Positions 10,873 through 25,700 of a stretch of 64,000 nucleotides of DNA are shown one piece after another. The DNA is from Phoronis australis (taxonomy: Eukaryota > Phoronida > Phoronidae): assembly GCA_002633005.1 (NCBI GenBank), contig NMRA01000018.1, positions 1,071,888-1,135,887 on the forward strand. The letters run 5' to 3'. Within the stretch, counting starts at the first letter, position 1. Each line of letters opens with the position of its first letter. Both the position numbers and the translations under genes were made by a program. The notes under the pieces were generated by a model. It was not told the DNA's origin, did no database searches, and worked only from the letters and a program-made list of their open reading frames with translations.

Positions 10873-12639
10873 ACTTCAAAGTTGAGTGCTCCACGCTTAG
10901 CTAAAAGCCAATTGGCATTTGGCGACATGGCAAAAATCTCAGGTCACCAAACGAAATCTGAGGTCGCCAAAACTGAAAATCTCTGGTGGAGGGTATGTGC
11001 CTAAAAGTTAGCCGACCAAAAAAAGAGGTTGGTGGGATGGCCGTAGTGCCACCCAGTTTCCCTGTACCTGTAAATGCCTAAGTGTAGGCATACCTTCATT
11101 CTATAACTCAATTCCTCCCGCCGACGAACAAACATTAAACGCAGACGACTGCATGGGCTAGTGGTGCGAATTTCGTCAATCTTGCCCGACTTTTGCTGAA
11201 CAATTCCGACTTCTGTCTGTTTACTTCCTCTTGTAATTTAAACGTGGTGGCAAATGCACGGAACAATCGTGAATCAAAGGTAATAAATCGGTTTTAACTA
11301 TAATAAAGCACCAAAATAGCACATATCTCAGAAATGCGTGACTGGATTCATATAAAAGTTTCAGATACTATAGTCAATGCACTGTTCGCCAGTCTGCTGT
11401 TAGAGACTGTTTTCAAAGTGCTCCAATTTTCCTCGAGGGTCTATCATGAAATAGGACTTCAATGATTTTTGTAAGAAAAAATCAAAAGTTGCATGAAAAG
11501 AAAAATGTAACAGTAGTTTTAAGATTTCACATTCATCATTTCTATCAAATGAAACTGTTGTTTTGCTATCAATGTACCTTTTTACTACATTTTACCAAAA
11601 AAAGACATGGTCACGAAACCGAACTAACGTCAGATCATTTAAGAGTCGAAAATCAAATTTTGCAGGCTTACCTCTTTAAGAAAATAAACACTTCAACTAC
11701 TGAACAGATTTATAATTCTGTAGATTTGTCTATAAGGTTCTACATAATCTCAATTCATTTATGAGAAAAAATTGTGCTAGCTCGTCAATAGGCAACTTAT
11801 ATACAACATACCCTGATGATGTCAGAAGAATTTGCAAAAACAAATCATACCCCAGTTAGCGTAGATTCCTTACTTCTTAATAGGATTTACTCTCATTCTT
11901 TTGTACCGTTAACAATCTGCTACCCTCTGCATCCTGTTTTTCACCATAAACATGTTCACATCTCTATACGTACTCTCTCAACAGCTCAACCGCCTTCAAA
12001 GATGTGCTCTAATCGAATCTATTTAAGTCTTATTAAGCCAGTAAGTTTTATGCCTTGACCTGTCAACCTCAAAACAATGTCAGTGATACCTGGGTCTCCT
12101 TTACTCACAGTTTAATTGGCCCTGATCACTTTATTGCCATGCAGTGATGGATTTACAATTTACCAAATGCATTGGTGTTGTTACAGTCACTAATGACTGA
12201 CGCCACAAGCAATTGCCTGCTGCGTGAACTGCATAACATCGCTGTCATCGGTAACACCATTTTATTTTGCCTCCGTGACGACTTGCCATTGGAAAACTTT
12301 GTTCTGAAGCTGTAAAGCTATTACATTCCCATTCCAGCCGTTCCTGCATTCTTATTTTACTGCCGGAATGAAGAGTTGAACTTTGGTATTTTGGTGCGGT
12401 ATTTACTCAAAACTCTGAATTACATCCGTCAAATGTAATCAGTTTAAGATGTTGTGTAATAAAGAAAGTTTTTGATGTGAAAAAATGATTTGAGTTGTAC
12501 CATGTGCTTAAACTAAACGTTCATATAACAAAGACAAGTGTCTGTATCTAAACTCCTTTTTTTCTTGCTTTGGGTAACGCATATCGTCTGTGTTTATAAT
12601 GTTTGGCATTTGCAAATAGAATACATAGGGTAAAGTCTC

Positions 12640-12870
12640 GGCAGTTAAAAACAAAATATGGTGGACAGGTGAAAGTTTATTTTCTCATTTTAAATGATAT
12701 ACAGTACCAGAATGACGCTTTGCTATCTCTAAACTCTGTAGCTCAGCTACCAACAGACAACATTTTGGAAAACTGGGCATTCAAAGCAATGTTAGAAGGC
12801 CTTGAAACATCAAAAAGTGCAATTCTGGCATTTTTAATCAAAATCACTGAGATTTTATTGTATAGAATAT
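12640..12870 (+). repeat. Dispersed repeat family R1, copy 1
   Basis: This shares an aligned order of blocks with 33541-33766, including AGCTACCAACAGACAA, a shared TCAAAAAGT block and GATTTTATTGTATAG. Divergence is substantial. No terminal structure or coding capacity is visible, and the class is unknown. Confidence 0.55.
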
Positions 12871-13540
12871 ACGTGGTATTTATGCACCCATGAAACTTCA
12901 TCAATGTAAACTGGTGAATTACTGCCTTGAAATATTAATTCTTCCCAGATGAAACTTGACCATTTCTGAGGAAGGTGGAAAGCTGAAAAACTAGAATGCC
13001 TCCATTTAGAAAGCATACACGAAAAAAATACTGATTTGTGATGAGGTTCCTTTAACCAAGCGGTATTTTCCATGCACCTGTATTCCAGTCATCATCGTAT
13101 TGTTAACTACCAACTTGGCCCCTATTTAGGAAATTCTGATTACTTTAAATTAGACACTCTGAATGTGGCCGTATGCACCTGGAAATAACCCCCGGGGAAT
13201 ACCGGTAACTACATGACGTTAAGGGTGCCACCTACAGTGGTAGAGTTAAACAATTTTATTTTCTGTCAAACACCTCAACTGTTAAGAGGTGTGGTCAGTA
13301 CCATCTAGCTATGGGTGTGCTACACTCCCCCTCCCCCTTCCTGTACACCCTTGTATACCACTTATCATTTCTGTAACGCCTATTGTGGTGGTACATTAAG
13401 GGGCACTTGTTGTTGACCATCTGTTTTGTTCAGAATGCAGATGCAACTTACATTAAAATTACTTGATTTTAATTGCTGTACCATTGGTCAGATTCTGTTT
13501 AGTGGTAGTTGGTCAAAGGTTGTGTGTTCTTTTTGTGCAG

Positions 13541-13721
13541 CAAGAGCAGTGCTGAAGACGGGCAGTCTATGAGTGCTTTAAGTAAGCAGAGAAGTCGCTC
13601 TCCAAAGCAACAGTCGCCTAGACGCCCCTCCACCCGACAACCCTCACCACGGAGACCTACTATTGTTACATCAGTGAAACAGGATGAAGAACTAAGAGAC
13701 GATATCAAGTCTACTTATGTA
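13541..13721 (+). CDS. LRRCC1: LRRCC1 exon a: Ser/Arg/Pro-rich linker before the coiled coil
   Basis: The acceptor is TTTTTGTGCAG at 13540 and the donor is GTGAGT at 13722. It starts with the last base of a codon and ends in phase 0. It encodes a basic, low-complexity linker (RSRSPKQQSPRRPS) and then EELRDDIKSTYV, which joins directly to QLLKELESERERRW of the next exon. Human LRRCC1 has NTYQSLVEQL at this junction. The SP-rich stretch is a plausible site of proline-directed phosphorylation, but that is inference. Confidence 0.85.
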
Positions 13722-16700
13722 GTGAGTGAAGCATTTTTGTCTTTCAATTACTGAATTTAAAATAATGTTTCTGTGTTCAAAAAATAATAATTTAACAGCA
13801 GCAAGGAGTTCAGCAATTGAGAAACTTAAGTGGCTAACTTAGCTATTTTAAAACACACTGGCTATCATTTTAGGGCAAATAAACAAACACACATCTCTGT
13901 TCTGATCTGGTCGCTTTATCCATCAGCTTGGTTAGATGTAATTGTAAGTGCAAGACAAAGTAATTCTGGATGACAGTGTTATTCTCCCCATGGTTTATGT
14001 GACAGAAATAAATCAGACTGCTCCCTCCTGTGTCCTATTTAAAAGCGCATGCTAATGTCCCGCTGTTAAATAGTTCATCTCTGATGTACAGGGTGTGCCA
14101 AAAATGTTACTTTAATTTGCTGGACTTAACTCTTTTAGTGCCATGCGCATCTTCAAGTTTTGTGTCACTGCTAAATGTCTTGATCGACGAGTTGGGTACT
14201 TTCCCACTTTTTCGTGACAGTTAGCTACAGTTTACCGACTTTGGCAGACGACAGGAAGACAGTTTTACCTGAACAGAAGTTTTTGAAAAAAATTTCCACT
14301 CGTTTTGAAAAATGCCAATTACTTACATGTTGAATTGCGATTAATGCATTTGCCTCTAAACTGTCCGTCCCCGAGGTTTAATTGACTCGAATTCAAAATG
14401 GCTCTGATTCAGGACCCGAGTTTGAAATGTCAGACATGAGACAAGGTATGCACCAGTGTTGGTAGGGTATGAATTTCACCCAAAAGCATTAAATTGATGG
14501 ATGATAGCTTTTTTACCTGAAATATTGAATACTCTACCTGAGGATTATGCAGAAATTTTAAGTTTAACATGTACCGTAATATATTGTATAAGTATGAGTT
14601 ACCAGTCTTTTAGCATGCCATATGTTGGTTGCAGGACATGAGCTATAGTTCAGTCTGAAAATCTCTGTCCTCATCGAGGCTCGAACCCGAGACTTTTTGC
14701 TAGCCGTGAAGACACACCTAGTAATCTTACCTATACCATATCAATGCTCTGATTTATGCCTGCACAAGTCAAGTAATATATTGTGTGGCAAGAAATCCTG
14801 CTATTCTTAGTGTGTCTGGAGTTTTATGACCAAAACGATTGTAATTTTCCACACATGCGTGGGTCAGGTTACAATTTCACCGATGGCTTGAGTTGTGCAC
14901 GTTTGTGAATTTGTTTTTTTTTTGTGTTGTGTTTGCACAAGACACTCAATACCCGTGTTTACCATGATATTAATTCATTTTCCTTCGACAATGAACCACA
15001 GGATTGCTTTTCCTAAGCCATTGACCCATACCTGTACAAGACAGGTGCGAACCACAGTGAACAGATTATGCAGTCACTGTGTTTGATTGTCTAACAGCCA
15101 TGCCCGCTCACTGATTCTAAGTTCGTCTATTATTTGGTATTCCACCTGCAGTAAATGCTCTTCAATCTAGCTCACAATATGATGGGGAAAGCGAATATTA
15201 TTTTTTCAAATTTCGCAACGAAAATGAAGTTTATGAAATTCAGGCTATTGTCATTGTTTGTACTGTGCAGCTGACATGGACAAAGATATCTTGCATTTTC
15301 TAACTGCAATCGGACTCTGAAAAAGGGTAATTGTTTTCTGTACTAATTAGATAAGAGGTTACCGACTACCATTCCACTGATCATTGTAGTTGAACTAAGT
15401 GATGGTATCTCTGTTATGAGAACTCTTGAATGGAGATTTCTCTGCAATGCTTAGAAAATTATGCCTGATCACTGAATACCTTTTAATTACATTTCTGTGG
15501 TCATGGTGAAGCAGTGTATTTTTCTCAGTGGGCACCATTGTCTAGATAGACGTTTATAGTCCACGTGCACTTTTCTCCTCAAATGACACGGGTAAAAAGA
15601 TGTGAGTCAGAGACTGGCTACTTGTGTCTGTAGAGTGATGGAACACTCTTTGTTGAGCAAGCTTTCACATGGACACAGAAGAATGCAATTAAAATGGATT
15701 AAAGATTCCAACAAGACTGATCGTGTTGAAGTCACTCTTAAATTGGCCACGCTGGCGCCATGTTGCCCTCGGGAGATTTGCCGAGTTTGGTGTTTTTGTT
15801 TAGTTTACATGTTGGGAGAATACTTTTTAATCAAGACTGCACGTTTCGCAAATGTTTTGTTGATTTAAGGAATTGCGTCTACTTTTCACAAAACGATTTC
15901 CGTGTCGTTACACTCAATGAATACTAAAACAAACAAATGATGACACGGAATGGATAATGTGGCATGAAATGTGCTGATGATGAAAAGTAAATGTACTTTT
16001 TACAAAGTTTTTGCTAGTGCTTGCTCTTGTAGATAGCACCACCAGACATTTGTTGGGATGTTTTTTGTCCAAATATAATGTGCACCAAAATGCAACCCTA
16101 CACGGTAAGAAAGAGCTGATTTCAGGGGTGAAAAAAGTTTAACAGATGACAATGAAATTAAGTCAACTTTTTCCTCAAAAAGTTACACACACTGGTGAAA
16201 ATTGTTTAAGTGTTTTTAGATTGGCAAACTGCCAAATCTCACAAGGCTAGTTACAAGAAAAAAGTCTTTAGTAAAACTTTCTGCTGTTTTGCAAAAAAAT
16301 ATTTTTTATGCAGTCATGTGACTACATTTCACTTGTCTGGTTCGAAGACTGAATAGTAATGTCGATAATTGATTTTTTACAAACAGAAAATAATTAGTAT
16401 TCTGTAGGGAATAGCAGAGCCGATTGTAACACGGGTTGGTTGTAGGACACGTTATGTCTCCCAAACTAGTGCTGTCTTCCACAGTCTGCAGACCTTGATC
16501 CGGTCATGCTCAGTGACTTCCCAGCCTTTTCCAAAAATCTTGGAACCAGTAAATGAAAGTATTGTGTTTTCATGACGAAAAACATTATTTTGATTACTCG
16601 TCTATCAAATTCATCTTTAACAAACAACTTTTTGTCTCGTGTCTGCTATATGGAGTGGTTTTATTATGTAGTGTTGATATCAGCTTGGTAATGCTTATCT

Positions 16701-19700
16701 TTCCTTTTCATAGTCATTACATACCAGAATGAACATGACTTTCGAAATTTCAAGTGTTGGAGTTTCATTGTTCCAAGTAATTATCAAGAGGCTTTAAAAT
16801 TATACTGCAGATGATTCAACTTTTGTTCGCATTTTGATTTTGATTGTGGTGCCTTTTTATGTGTATATTTATCCCTATGCTAATGTCTTTGTTGCGTCTC
16901 AGTGCGCCTTTGTTGCGTCTCAGTGCGCCTTTGTTACGTGGGCATACGGGCACGACTGTATGTGTCGGGCACTTCGCTTAAAAAATAGGCTTCGGATAAT
17001 GGTGTTTTACCTTCTTTGGCAAATATGGATGGAGCGTATGTAATCTGGAACTGGATTGTAAAGTATGTGTAAGGTGAAATACACATTTTGGTGTTCTTTG
17101 AAGATTTGATTTGTTACACAATGAAACTTCACGTAGATGGATGTGATGACCATGGGCACCATTGATTTTGCATGCGGATTTTGACCACTACTAGTGGCCA
17201 TTTTATTCTCGACAAAGGGTTTTTCACTTGTTCTTTGCGGGGAACAGTGTTTCATGGAAATTGACTCAGAAGTGCACGATGGCATGATGCCCTTGATTTT
17301 CGGACACATTCGACTACTGCAGCACCTCCTTATGGAACATATCCTTTGTGATGCACTGTGGGCGCATACCAATTTCCCCTTGTTTAGCTGTTGTTTATAA
17401 CGGTTGACTATTTTTAGGAGTACTTAGCGTTTCATGAGGGATGGCAATGCCATGAAAAGGACAATGCCAAAAAATAAATGTGTTACAATTACCCCCCATG
17501 GTGTTACAACGGTAAGTCACAATGTGCCTCAAACATTGGGGGTTCTAACACCACACATAACTTTATGTAACATGCAGGTAAACAGACTTTGGGTGCAAGA
17601 TTTCACTATTCACCATGTCGGGGAAAGTTTGAATTACCCTCATGCTTTAAAATTTCAAATTAAAGATAGACTAGAGGAAATGCTCAGTGACATTTAAGTG
17701 AAAATAATACAACTAGTTCCACTGCCCCCTAGCTTGAAAATGGGAAGATATTTTTCATTTCTTGAAATTTATGCTTATTTAACAACATGTGGCACTGTGT
17801 ATTACTCAGAGTGAACTAAACCTTCCAAAATGGAGCGACATTCAAGAGCAACGCGGACGACAAACACAAAAAGTTAGCCATGTTTTTTGCGTATTGCATT
17901 CTGAATTGACCAGTTTTGTGCATATGCTCAAAAATATACCAGGTATCAGTTTTCTAGCCTTGGCTGGCCACTTTAGTTGCCACATATATCTTTGTGCAGC
18001 TAAACTCGATGCACTGAATAAGAACTGGCAATTTGCCAGAGTGCAATTCCCTGACACAGAGATATTAATTGCGTTATTAGTTGAAATCTAACTTAGGGTC
18101 ATGTAGCGTTTTCTGTTATTGCTTTTGCCTGTAATTATTATTTTGTGTAATTTATCATCTTATCAAGTTATTGTTTTTAAAGATTTAGTCCGTAGTTTTA
18201 AGTACAACACACGGCGTTCCATGTGTTTTCTTTGCCATTGAACCTGGTTTATATAATGCTATATTATCATACCACTTAAAAATTATTTCATTTTTATAAC
18301 ATTGACACTGTCAAACTCACCAGTTTTTATTGTTCTGAACAATGCATTTCTATTAACGACATATTCCGTGCACTCTAATCACAAGTTACTTTGTAATACC
18401 TATTATAAACACATTAAAATTCAAAGGCCTAAGTTGGTTCTAGTGTGTTGTTTTTGAAAATCAAGTTGGTATAGTTTTTTTTTAGGCGCTCACTTTTTCA
18501 AACTTGAAAATCAACCTGAGCCAAGCACGAATAATGCGGGATACGTTTTTTAAACATCGTGTGGCAAATCGTGACATTTCAAACCTTGCTTATATGCCTT
18601 TGTGTAGTTTTTCAAAAATAACAGACCATGGCTGAAATTGATGGGGTCAGGGATCTTTTTTATTTTTAGTTGGCGAGCAAAGATCTCAAATCAGTCAGGA
18701 TACAGACCAGAAACAGTTTTGGCTAAATGTTATTTTCGTAGCAGATTAACAAATTGAAACTGTTCAAGAATCATCACCATCTTCTAAAGTGTGCAAAACA
18801 TAATTTGGTTCCTCGTAAACTGCTTCCTCCCAACCTCCCAAAGTGCACAATACTGTGATATTTTTACATAGATACTGTACTTGTCTGTCAGCCATTATTA
18901 TAATGCCTAGATATTCCCATCAAACATCCAAGATGGCAATATTAAAGCTGTTGGTTGTTTTGTCATATAATCTAATGATGTAAAAAAAATATAAATAATT
19001 TAAAAAGTGCTGAATTTTGTTTCGTTGCATCATCATTTTTATGACATCAAAAGCATGTGTGGACAGCAATCTTCAAACGCTTTCTGCCTAAAGTGCATGT
19101 TTTGAGCACCTTGTGGAGACATTCAGGAAGCAATCACTATGGTGATTGACCATGTGATCCCAATGGTTCTTATTCACCATTCAGCTGTATCAGAAGGTTC
19201 TACTTTGTAGCACGTGGCACGTGACTTCTGGAAAAGACCTTTTCATAGTGTTTGCAAATAGTCGTAAGGCGTTTTAAATACGAGTTAAATTGCCTCGTTC
19301 TTTAGAGGGCGCTAGTATCCGGTCCTGCTTGACCAGTTGCAGTGTTGTTACTTGGTCTTCCACTGTGAACTGTTCTTTAATGCACTTTATTATTGCAATC
19401 CAAAATCTTAATCACACTCAACATTGAGAACATGCTTTGTGCACTTCCAAAAGCACATTGTAATAATTGAGATGATCTTTCATGCCTAACTTAAATTATA
19501 TTTCAACCGCTCCTGAATGAATCTCACTTCCTACTTCGTGCTAAATCTAAAATGTCACTTCGCTGCAGATCGTGTCAGATGCGAATTTTTATGGATTTTT
19601 TGCCGACTGTATTCATTAGGATTGTCTGGTAGGTACTAATGGGTAATAGTAGTTCTTCACCTGTTTCGCACACAATATTCACTACTTGCACACTTTGGTG

Positions 19701-22700
19701 GCGCTGTAAAAATGATTGTTGTCCATTGTTTAGGACACAATGCCTTGTTTTAGCATCAATTGTAACAATGCAAACGTGAGAGCATGTGGGTTCCAAACAT
19801 GCAGAACCATGATTGTAGTTGGGACATAACGCCTCGTTTTCAAGTATGGTGCATTTGTGCAAGTAGTGAATGGCGACATGGACTAGGAAATTCTTGGTGT
19901 CTTGTTGGTTTGAACTATGCAGATGGCATAAAACAATATTTGCTTAAAGCTCTCACTATCTGCAACGAGATAATCAGCCTTTTAAAAAATGGAAAAATGT
20001 CAATTTTGGCAATGATTTTTCGTGCAAATTAAGCAGAGAATTATCGTACTTCACAAAGTCGGAAGTTTTCATAATTTCCCACATTCACTTAATCCTCTTT
20101 ACATGAGAACCAGCTGGCAAATGTTCTGGGGGCCTTTGCTGTATGCCCTGTTGGCAGTGATCCACTCATTTGGTAATGGAATTCACCTGGCCATTAAAAT
20201 AAGTGCAATTTGAATATCTTTTTATCTAGTTGCTCATCTCATCACAAAGAGAAGGGCAGGTAAATGTCTAATTTCACTAATGTCTCTTTGTTCAACGAGA
20301 TATAACGAAAGCTCAGATCTAACTGAAATTGAAGAAAGCATGCTGTCATTAATTTCCATTTCTTTGAACATTATTTTTGTACTAGAGTCCTTATTGGCTG
20401 TAGCTAAGATCCGCTACACATACCATGCTGTGGTTTTCCTTGCTGTGTCGAATTTCTGTAGTCATTCTTACAGCACTTGAAAATCCAGATTTAATGAATT
20501 TATTAGCTGTCATTTGAATGTATTATGTTATGTAGACATGGACAGGGAAATGAGGTTAATTTGAAAACGGCACTCAAACTAGGGCCGCTCATACGTGTGT
20601 GCGTGTGTGCATGTGGGTGTAGGTTTTGTCCAGGCTTCTCACTGATATTTGAAACTTTGTAAAAATAAAGCTGTAGTATGGATTTAAAATCTTTCCATAC
20701 TGACTATGTAAACATTGAGTCATCTCTTTCAGCCTATCGCCAGGCCATTCAATCCTGTCCCTGAAAATCAGTCATATGTTCATTTTCATTGGGAAACTTA
20801 CCAATCAGTCAGATTGCTAGACACACCAGCCAGTCAGATTGCTATCTCTCTGTGCATCTAGTATAAATTTATCTCCATGAAACCTGAATGATTTCTGCAC
20901 ATGTGTTCTGGAATTGCTTTTCATTTCCCTGAGTCCACTCAAATTACTATGTTGTGACAGGATCACAGGTCTCAATTTACCTGTTACCTGATTCTAGTGA
21001 AATGGCTGTCTTACTTATTTTCCCGAGAATTCCATGAAGGCCAAGACTATGGCAAGGGTTCCTGCTTGTGTATTTACCACAAATGTTACTAATAATTACC
21101 CACAACCCTGGATAAGTACATAGTTAATAAGTCTTAATGGCATTCCCCTGTTATGATAACTTCTGACTTCATGTGTTTTTTTTTCGCTTTGTGAACTGTA
21201 GTCTAAATTTCCTGAACTTTGTTGATAAATTAACGAGATCAGTCCAGCAAGTGCTAAGTTGTAATATGCATCAGGGGCAGTGTCTTCAATAACACTATGA
21301 AGTACCCCAAGTCATAATAAGTGTATATTTAGCACTTGTTATGTAGTACTGTGCAGTAATTACTAAAATTATTATTGTACAGCACATACCAAAAACAATC
21401 AGATAAAATGACAGGTAATTCCTTATGACTGCTTAATGAGTGCAAGTGGAACTCCCCGTCATGGAGGCTGCGTGCAAGCAATACTCACCTTAGATTTAGC
21501 TAAAATTACTTGTGATGGGGATATAGTGTTTTGTATCATTACTTTTGTGGTGTTCTGTTACGTACTATCAGTATAGGCCCTTTCTGAGCGTCTATGTAAA
21601 CTGCAAACTTAATTGAATTGTTCATACCTGAGCTTCGGTAGTTAGGGGCATGGAAGTAAATGGTAGGTGAAGCTGCCGTTATCGAAGTAATCACAAGAAG
21701 GCACTGATGCATCCTGTGCATGCTAATATTTTTTAATGTGACAATTTCAGAACATTTGCGTGACTGTTCCAATTGACATAAAACTTATTTCAAATTTCAT
21801 TGGTGATTATTCTAACAAATTTATAAGCAACAATAGCGACGACACTGCCCTTTAATTGTTGATGATAGCAGTGGCCCCTGGGGGTAACTTCGATGACTCC
21901 GGAGTTGACTGCTCATACTACACTGCAGCGTCGACGCTTCACTGTTAATTCCACCTGTTTACTGCGAAGTTAACTAGTGCTGCTAAATTCGACCGAGGAC
22001 TGAAGTTAACCGTTCATACTAACCCCAACTCCCCAAAACATGGACTGTCGAAGTGAAAGGGCCTTATGATTCCTTATTGAATGAATTCATTTATTTATTA
22101 TGATGACATGTTTTAAACAGTTTTAAATAAATTTTACAATATTTGAAAAATAAAACTCAGTCCATAGGATTTACAAGTCATTGTTATCAATGAAACAAAA
22201 TGAACATCGTCTGCATTTCAAAAATCCACGATGTGTAGAACAGGTTAACCATTAAAAATTACATCATACAAATAAAAAAATTGTCAGAAAAATTGTTACC
22301 TTCATTAGAAAGTGTTCTTCAGAAATCAATGACACACAGAATGAATTTCATTTTCTACGGCATTGAGATTACTGACAACAGGATAACCTATGTTCTGGCT
22401 CAGTATTTGTGTATCTGCCAAATCTGAGCTGATAAAATAAAGACCTCCAAACTTAGGTAAACCAGAATATAATATGTAGTCTTCAGTTTTCAATATGTTG
22501 ATAATATCCAACTTGTCCATGACTTAGTTGTATTTACAAATTAACCCCACTCACCCAGGTCACCAGCAGATAGCCCATTACCACACCCTTTGTGTTTCCA
22601 ATTTTCCATTGCAATAAACCTAATCTGGTAGAAATAACTACATGCCCACTACTTTCTAATGAAGATTTACATGCTCACTTAACTACAACTATAAGTCTTT

Positions 22701-25700
22701 ATGAATAGGCATGACTTTCTGCTTTGCTGGGGATACCTTGCTATCACCAGTGGCCAGTTGCATGGAGCAGTCCCAAATAGGGACTCAGCTAATATCCCTA
22801 AATTTTTGCATATGTGTGTCTTTATGGACTCACAGATGCAACATTTTTCTATCATTTCATCTTTATTATGAGTTCCTTTTTGGTTAATGACATTTTCTAA
22901 TAATATAACTAAAAACGAGCCCAGAGTTCGTTGAAAATAAATAAGGACTCAGGGAGTGTTGCATGAAAAGATACCTACTTATCGCACTCGTCTTGGTTAC
23001 GGACCATGCTCGGCTTACCGCCCACCACCGAAAATTTCAACTTTTCATTTTTAAGCGCCCATGCTCGGCTCTGCCCACCCCCAATTTTTCATGATTGAGA
23101 CTTCCGTAAAAGTATCTATGCTTCTGTGAACGTTCGTCGCACAAAATTAAGATTCCAAAACGTGTGCAACTCGCTTACCTTTCTGTGACAATCACTCAGT
23201 TTTAGCGGAACCAGGACCTTGCCTTACTATGGCGGCAAAATACCCGTATTCTCCTGCTCTTTACTGAAGGAGACACAATTGTTTCCTTTGGCTCACGCGT
23301 GGAACTCGTGTCGGCATGTACTGATCACTGAGACAGTGCATGTTGAATGTATTTCATTTGCTGTAGAAGAACCAACAAAGCAGTACTAGACAGGAATATC
23401 ACATCCGTGGCCAACCTTTCTGTGATTCCTCATGACAGTACACAAAACATAACCACCCTAAGAAAAAGACATGGTCCATAATGTGACAAGCCAACTTGTG
23501 TCGCTGTTTCGGTCTTGGTTAAACGCATGTTTTTGATGACTTTCGCTCATGACATCAAAATGGAAGTGCCCAACCAAAGGCTGAAGAGCAAAAAAATCAG
23601 CTTGTCTTTAGCGCAAGTCAAACATTCTGTCCACGTACCACATGGTCAAAAACTTATTTTTGAACTTTTGATTTGCCTGATGACTTTTTACAAGATGTGT
23701 TTTTGCTTCATTATTTTGGCAGTTGACCGAAAACCCCATTGCCTATCTTCCAATTGTTGAGCACATGCTTTGAACAACCGCGGTGTTGGCTTTGAACTCG
23801 AAAAGAAATATCCAATATAAAATGTTACGCTGTTCAAAGTATTCAATAAGAAGACCTGTCAATCATTAGCATGTGCTTGGTTGCCTAAGTGTCCAGCGGT
23901 AATCAAATCTTTGCACAATAAAGTGCTTCCCTTAAAAATACACCTCGAACTAGCGGAGTCCAAAAATACGCAGTAGATTTAGGGAACTTAGTCGAGTCCC
24001 TATTTGGGACTGTTTCATGCAACCGGGCACAGAATTCCTTTGGTATCCCGAGGGACAAAAGCACCTAGCCTAACCTAGTCTCGGTGCAAAAATGGTCTGT
24101 GAACATTATTCCCGTGCCATGCTATTTTGATTTTGTCTTAATAATACCATCCCTCCTATCTGCCTAAAAATATCAAACAGAATTGAAGTCATAGATTCTA
24201 TATCACAAAAGCATTCTTCTTACTATAGATTAAAATAAACTCCAGTTTTGCTGACCAATTTTTACCACTTAGACTGAGATCCTAATAAAAAATCCCAATC
24301 AAAATTTTTTTAGTCTTACTATTAGAAAAATCTTTGATCCACCCAACTGAGCATTTTTTTAATTGACACTTAACACGCTGCTTAAACTCACAATCATGTT
24401 TATTGAGCAGTGCATAAACTCGTATGTTCTCATTTGTTCTAGATTACCAATGAGACATCTGGGTTAAGGCTACCTAAAACATTGAAAGTTATGTTTGCAG
24501 TGGATAATTTTGATTGTTTCGAGCATCATCATCTGTACAGTAACTTGACGCATGATAGTATCATGACATAACGTATGGCCTCGAAATTCGCACTTTAGTG
24601 ATTTTAGAATAAAACTCCTTAGATAAGGAAAACTGTCTGCGTAATTTTCGAGACCGTGGAAAAGTGCAAAAGTTTACTGTTTCACAATGTAATGTGGAGT
24701 GTATGTCAGAAGCAGCAGTAAAAAGGTACCAAGTAAAGAGGGTACCATGTAAGAGGGTACCACTTGAAGAGAATACCAAGTAAAGAGGGTACCAAGTAAA
24801 GAGGGTACCATGTAAGAGGGTACCACTTGAAGAGAATACCAAGTAAAGAGGATACCAAGTAAAGAGGGTACCATGTAAGAGGGTACCACTTGAAGAGAAT
24901 ACCAAGTGAAGAGGGTAGCAAGTAATGCGGGCACTAAGTTAAAAGGGTACCATTTTAGAATAGTACCAGTTAAGAGGGTACCACATAAAGAAGGTACCAA
25001 GTTTGAGAATTGGATTGTTTTAGGACAATTTGTTGAAGAACCCTAAATCAACGTCCCCTTATTTTCTCTTGATCGTTATTGAAAATACAAATCTTGGGCG
25101 TATGTCAAATTTAGAGATCAACAATTTTCTATTTCAGAATCCTTTAAACGATCTTAAAATCTTCTAATTGTCCAGTTATCATTACGTACCTGAACATATT
25201 CTGTAACTAATATTTACTGTGGTATTTTAGGTTGCCGATTCCATATTCCTCATTTCCTTTTCAGTAACAGGATATTGGCGATTAAGACCACCTTAGGTTA
25301 TATAAAGTATTTCGTTTCTGGCACACATCGTTTGGCATTTGCTATAAGCTGGTGATTTAGAGTTAGTGGATTTTGATCGGCTGTATGGTGGTGGCTATAA
25401 ATCGTTTCTTTTCCGCATATGTTTTTGCCAATGACGTAGTCAAGGTCTTCTGCAGTATGTTAATCTCAAACACATGATTTTCTAGTCATAAATCTTCTGC
25501 AATGCATGATGCGCTGACAGGCACGGCTACAGTTTTGACTATATTTAGAATGCAATAATTCCCACCTTAGCCAAGAAATTCATTACAAGAGCATTTTCTA
25601 CCATTTTCGCATAGTGTCCAATAAGTTACTGGAAGGCATCTGGCACATCTTTTTAGAAGCATAGCTTGCAAATGTCTTACATGTAACATGGTGTTTCATT

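Larger units (their letters stand above)
1354..13540. other. Non-coding stretch between the GPCR start and the first recognised LRRCC1 exon
   Basis: About 12 kb with no open frame that looks like a protein domain. It contains a SINE-like tRNA head (near 4952), an 84-nt hairpin (3850), a 72-bp palindromic element (7385), a 1-kb fold-back element (8442), a 48-bp in-frame tandem repeat (10690) and one copy of a dispersed repeat (12640). The first few hundred bases should hold the promoter and 5' leader of the minus-strand GPCR. The exon before 13541 (phase-2 end) must lie somewhere to the left, but I could not identify it. Confidence 0.6.

Noticed and set aside
17007-17400. Overlapping ORFs of 121 and 68 codons on opposite strands
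   Set aside because: No domain, no codon bias and no splice context; treated as chance.
24561-25000. Three overlapping minus-strand ORFs (71-114 codons) rich in WYPLYLV
   Set aside because: They are produced by the 63-bp GGTACC minisatellite, whose period is divisible by three.
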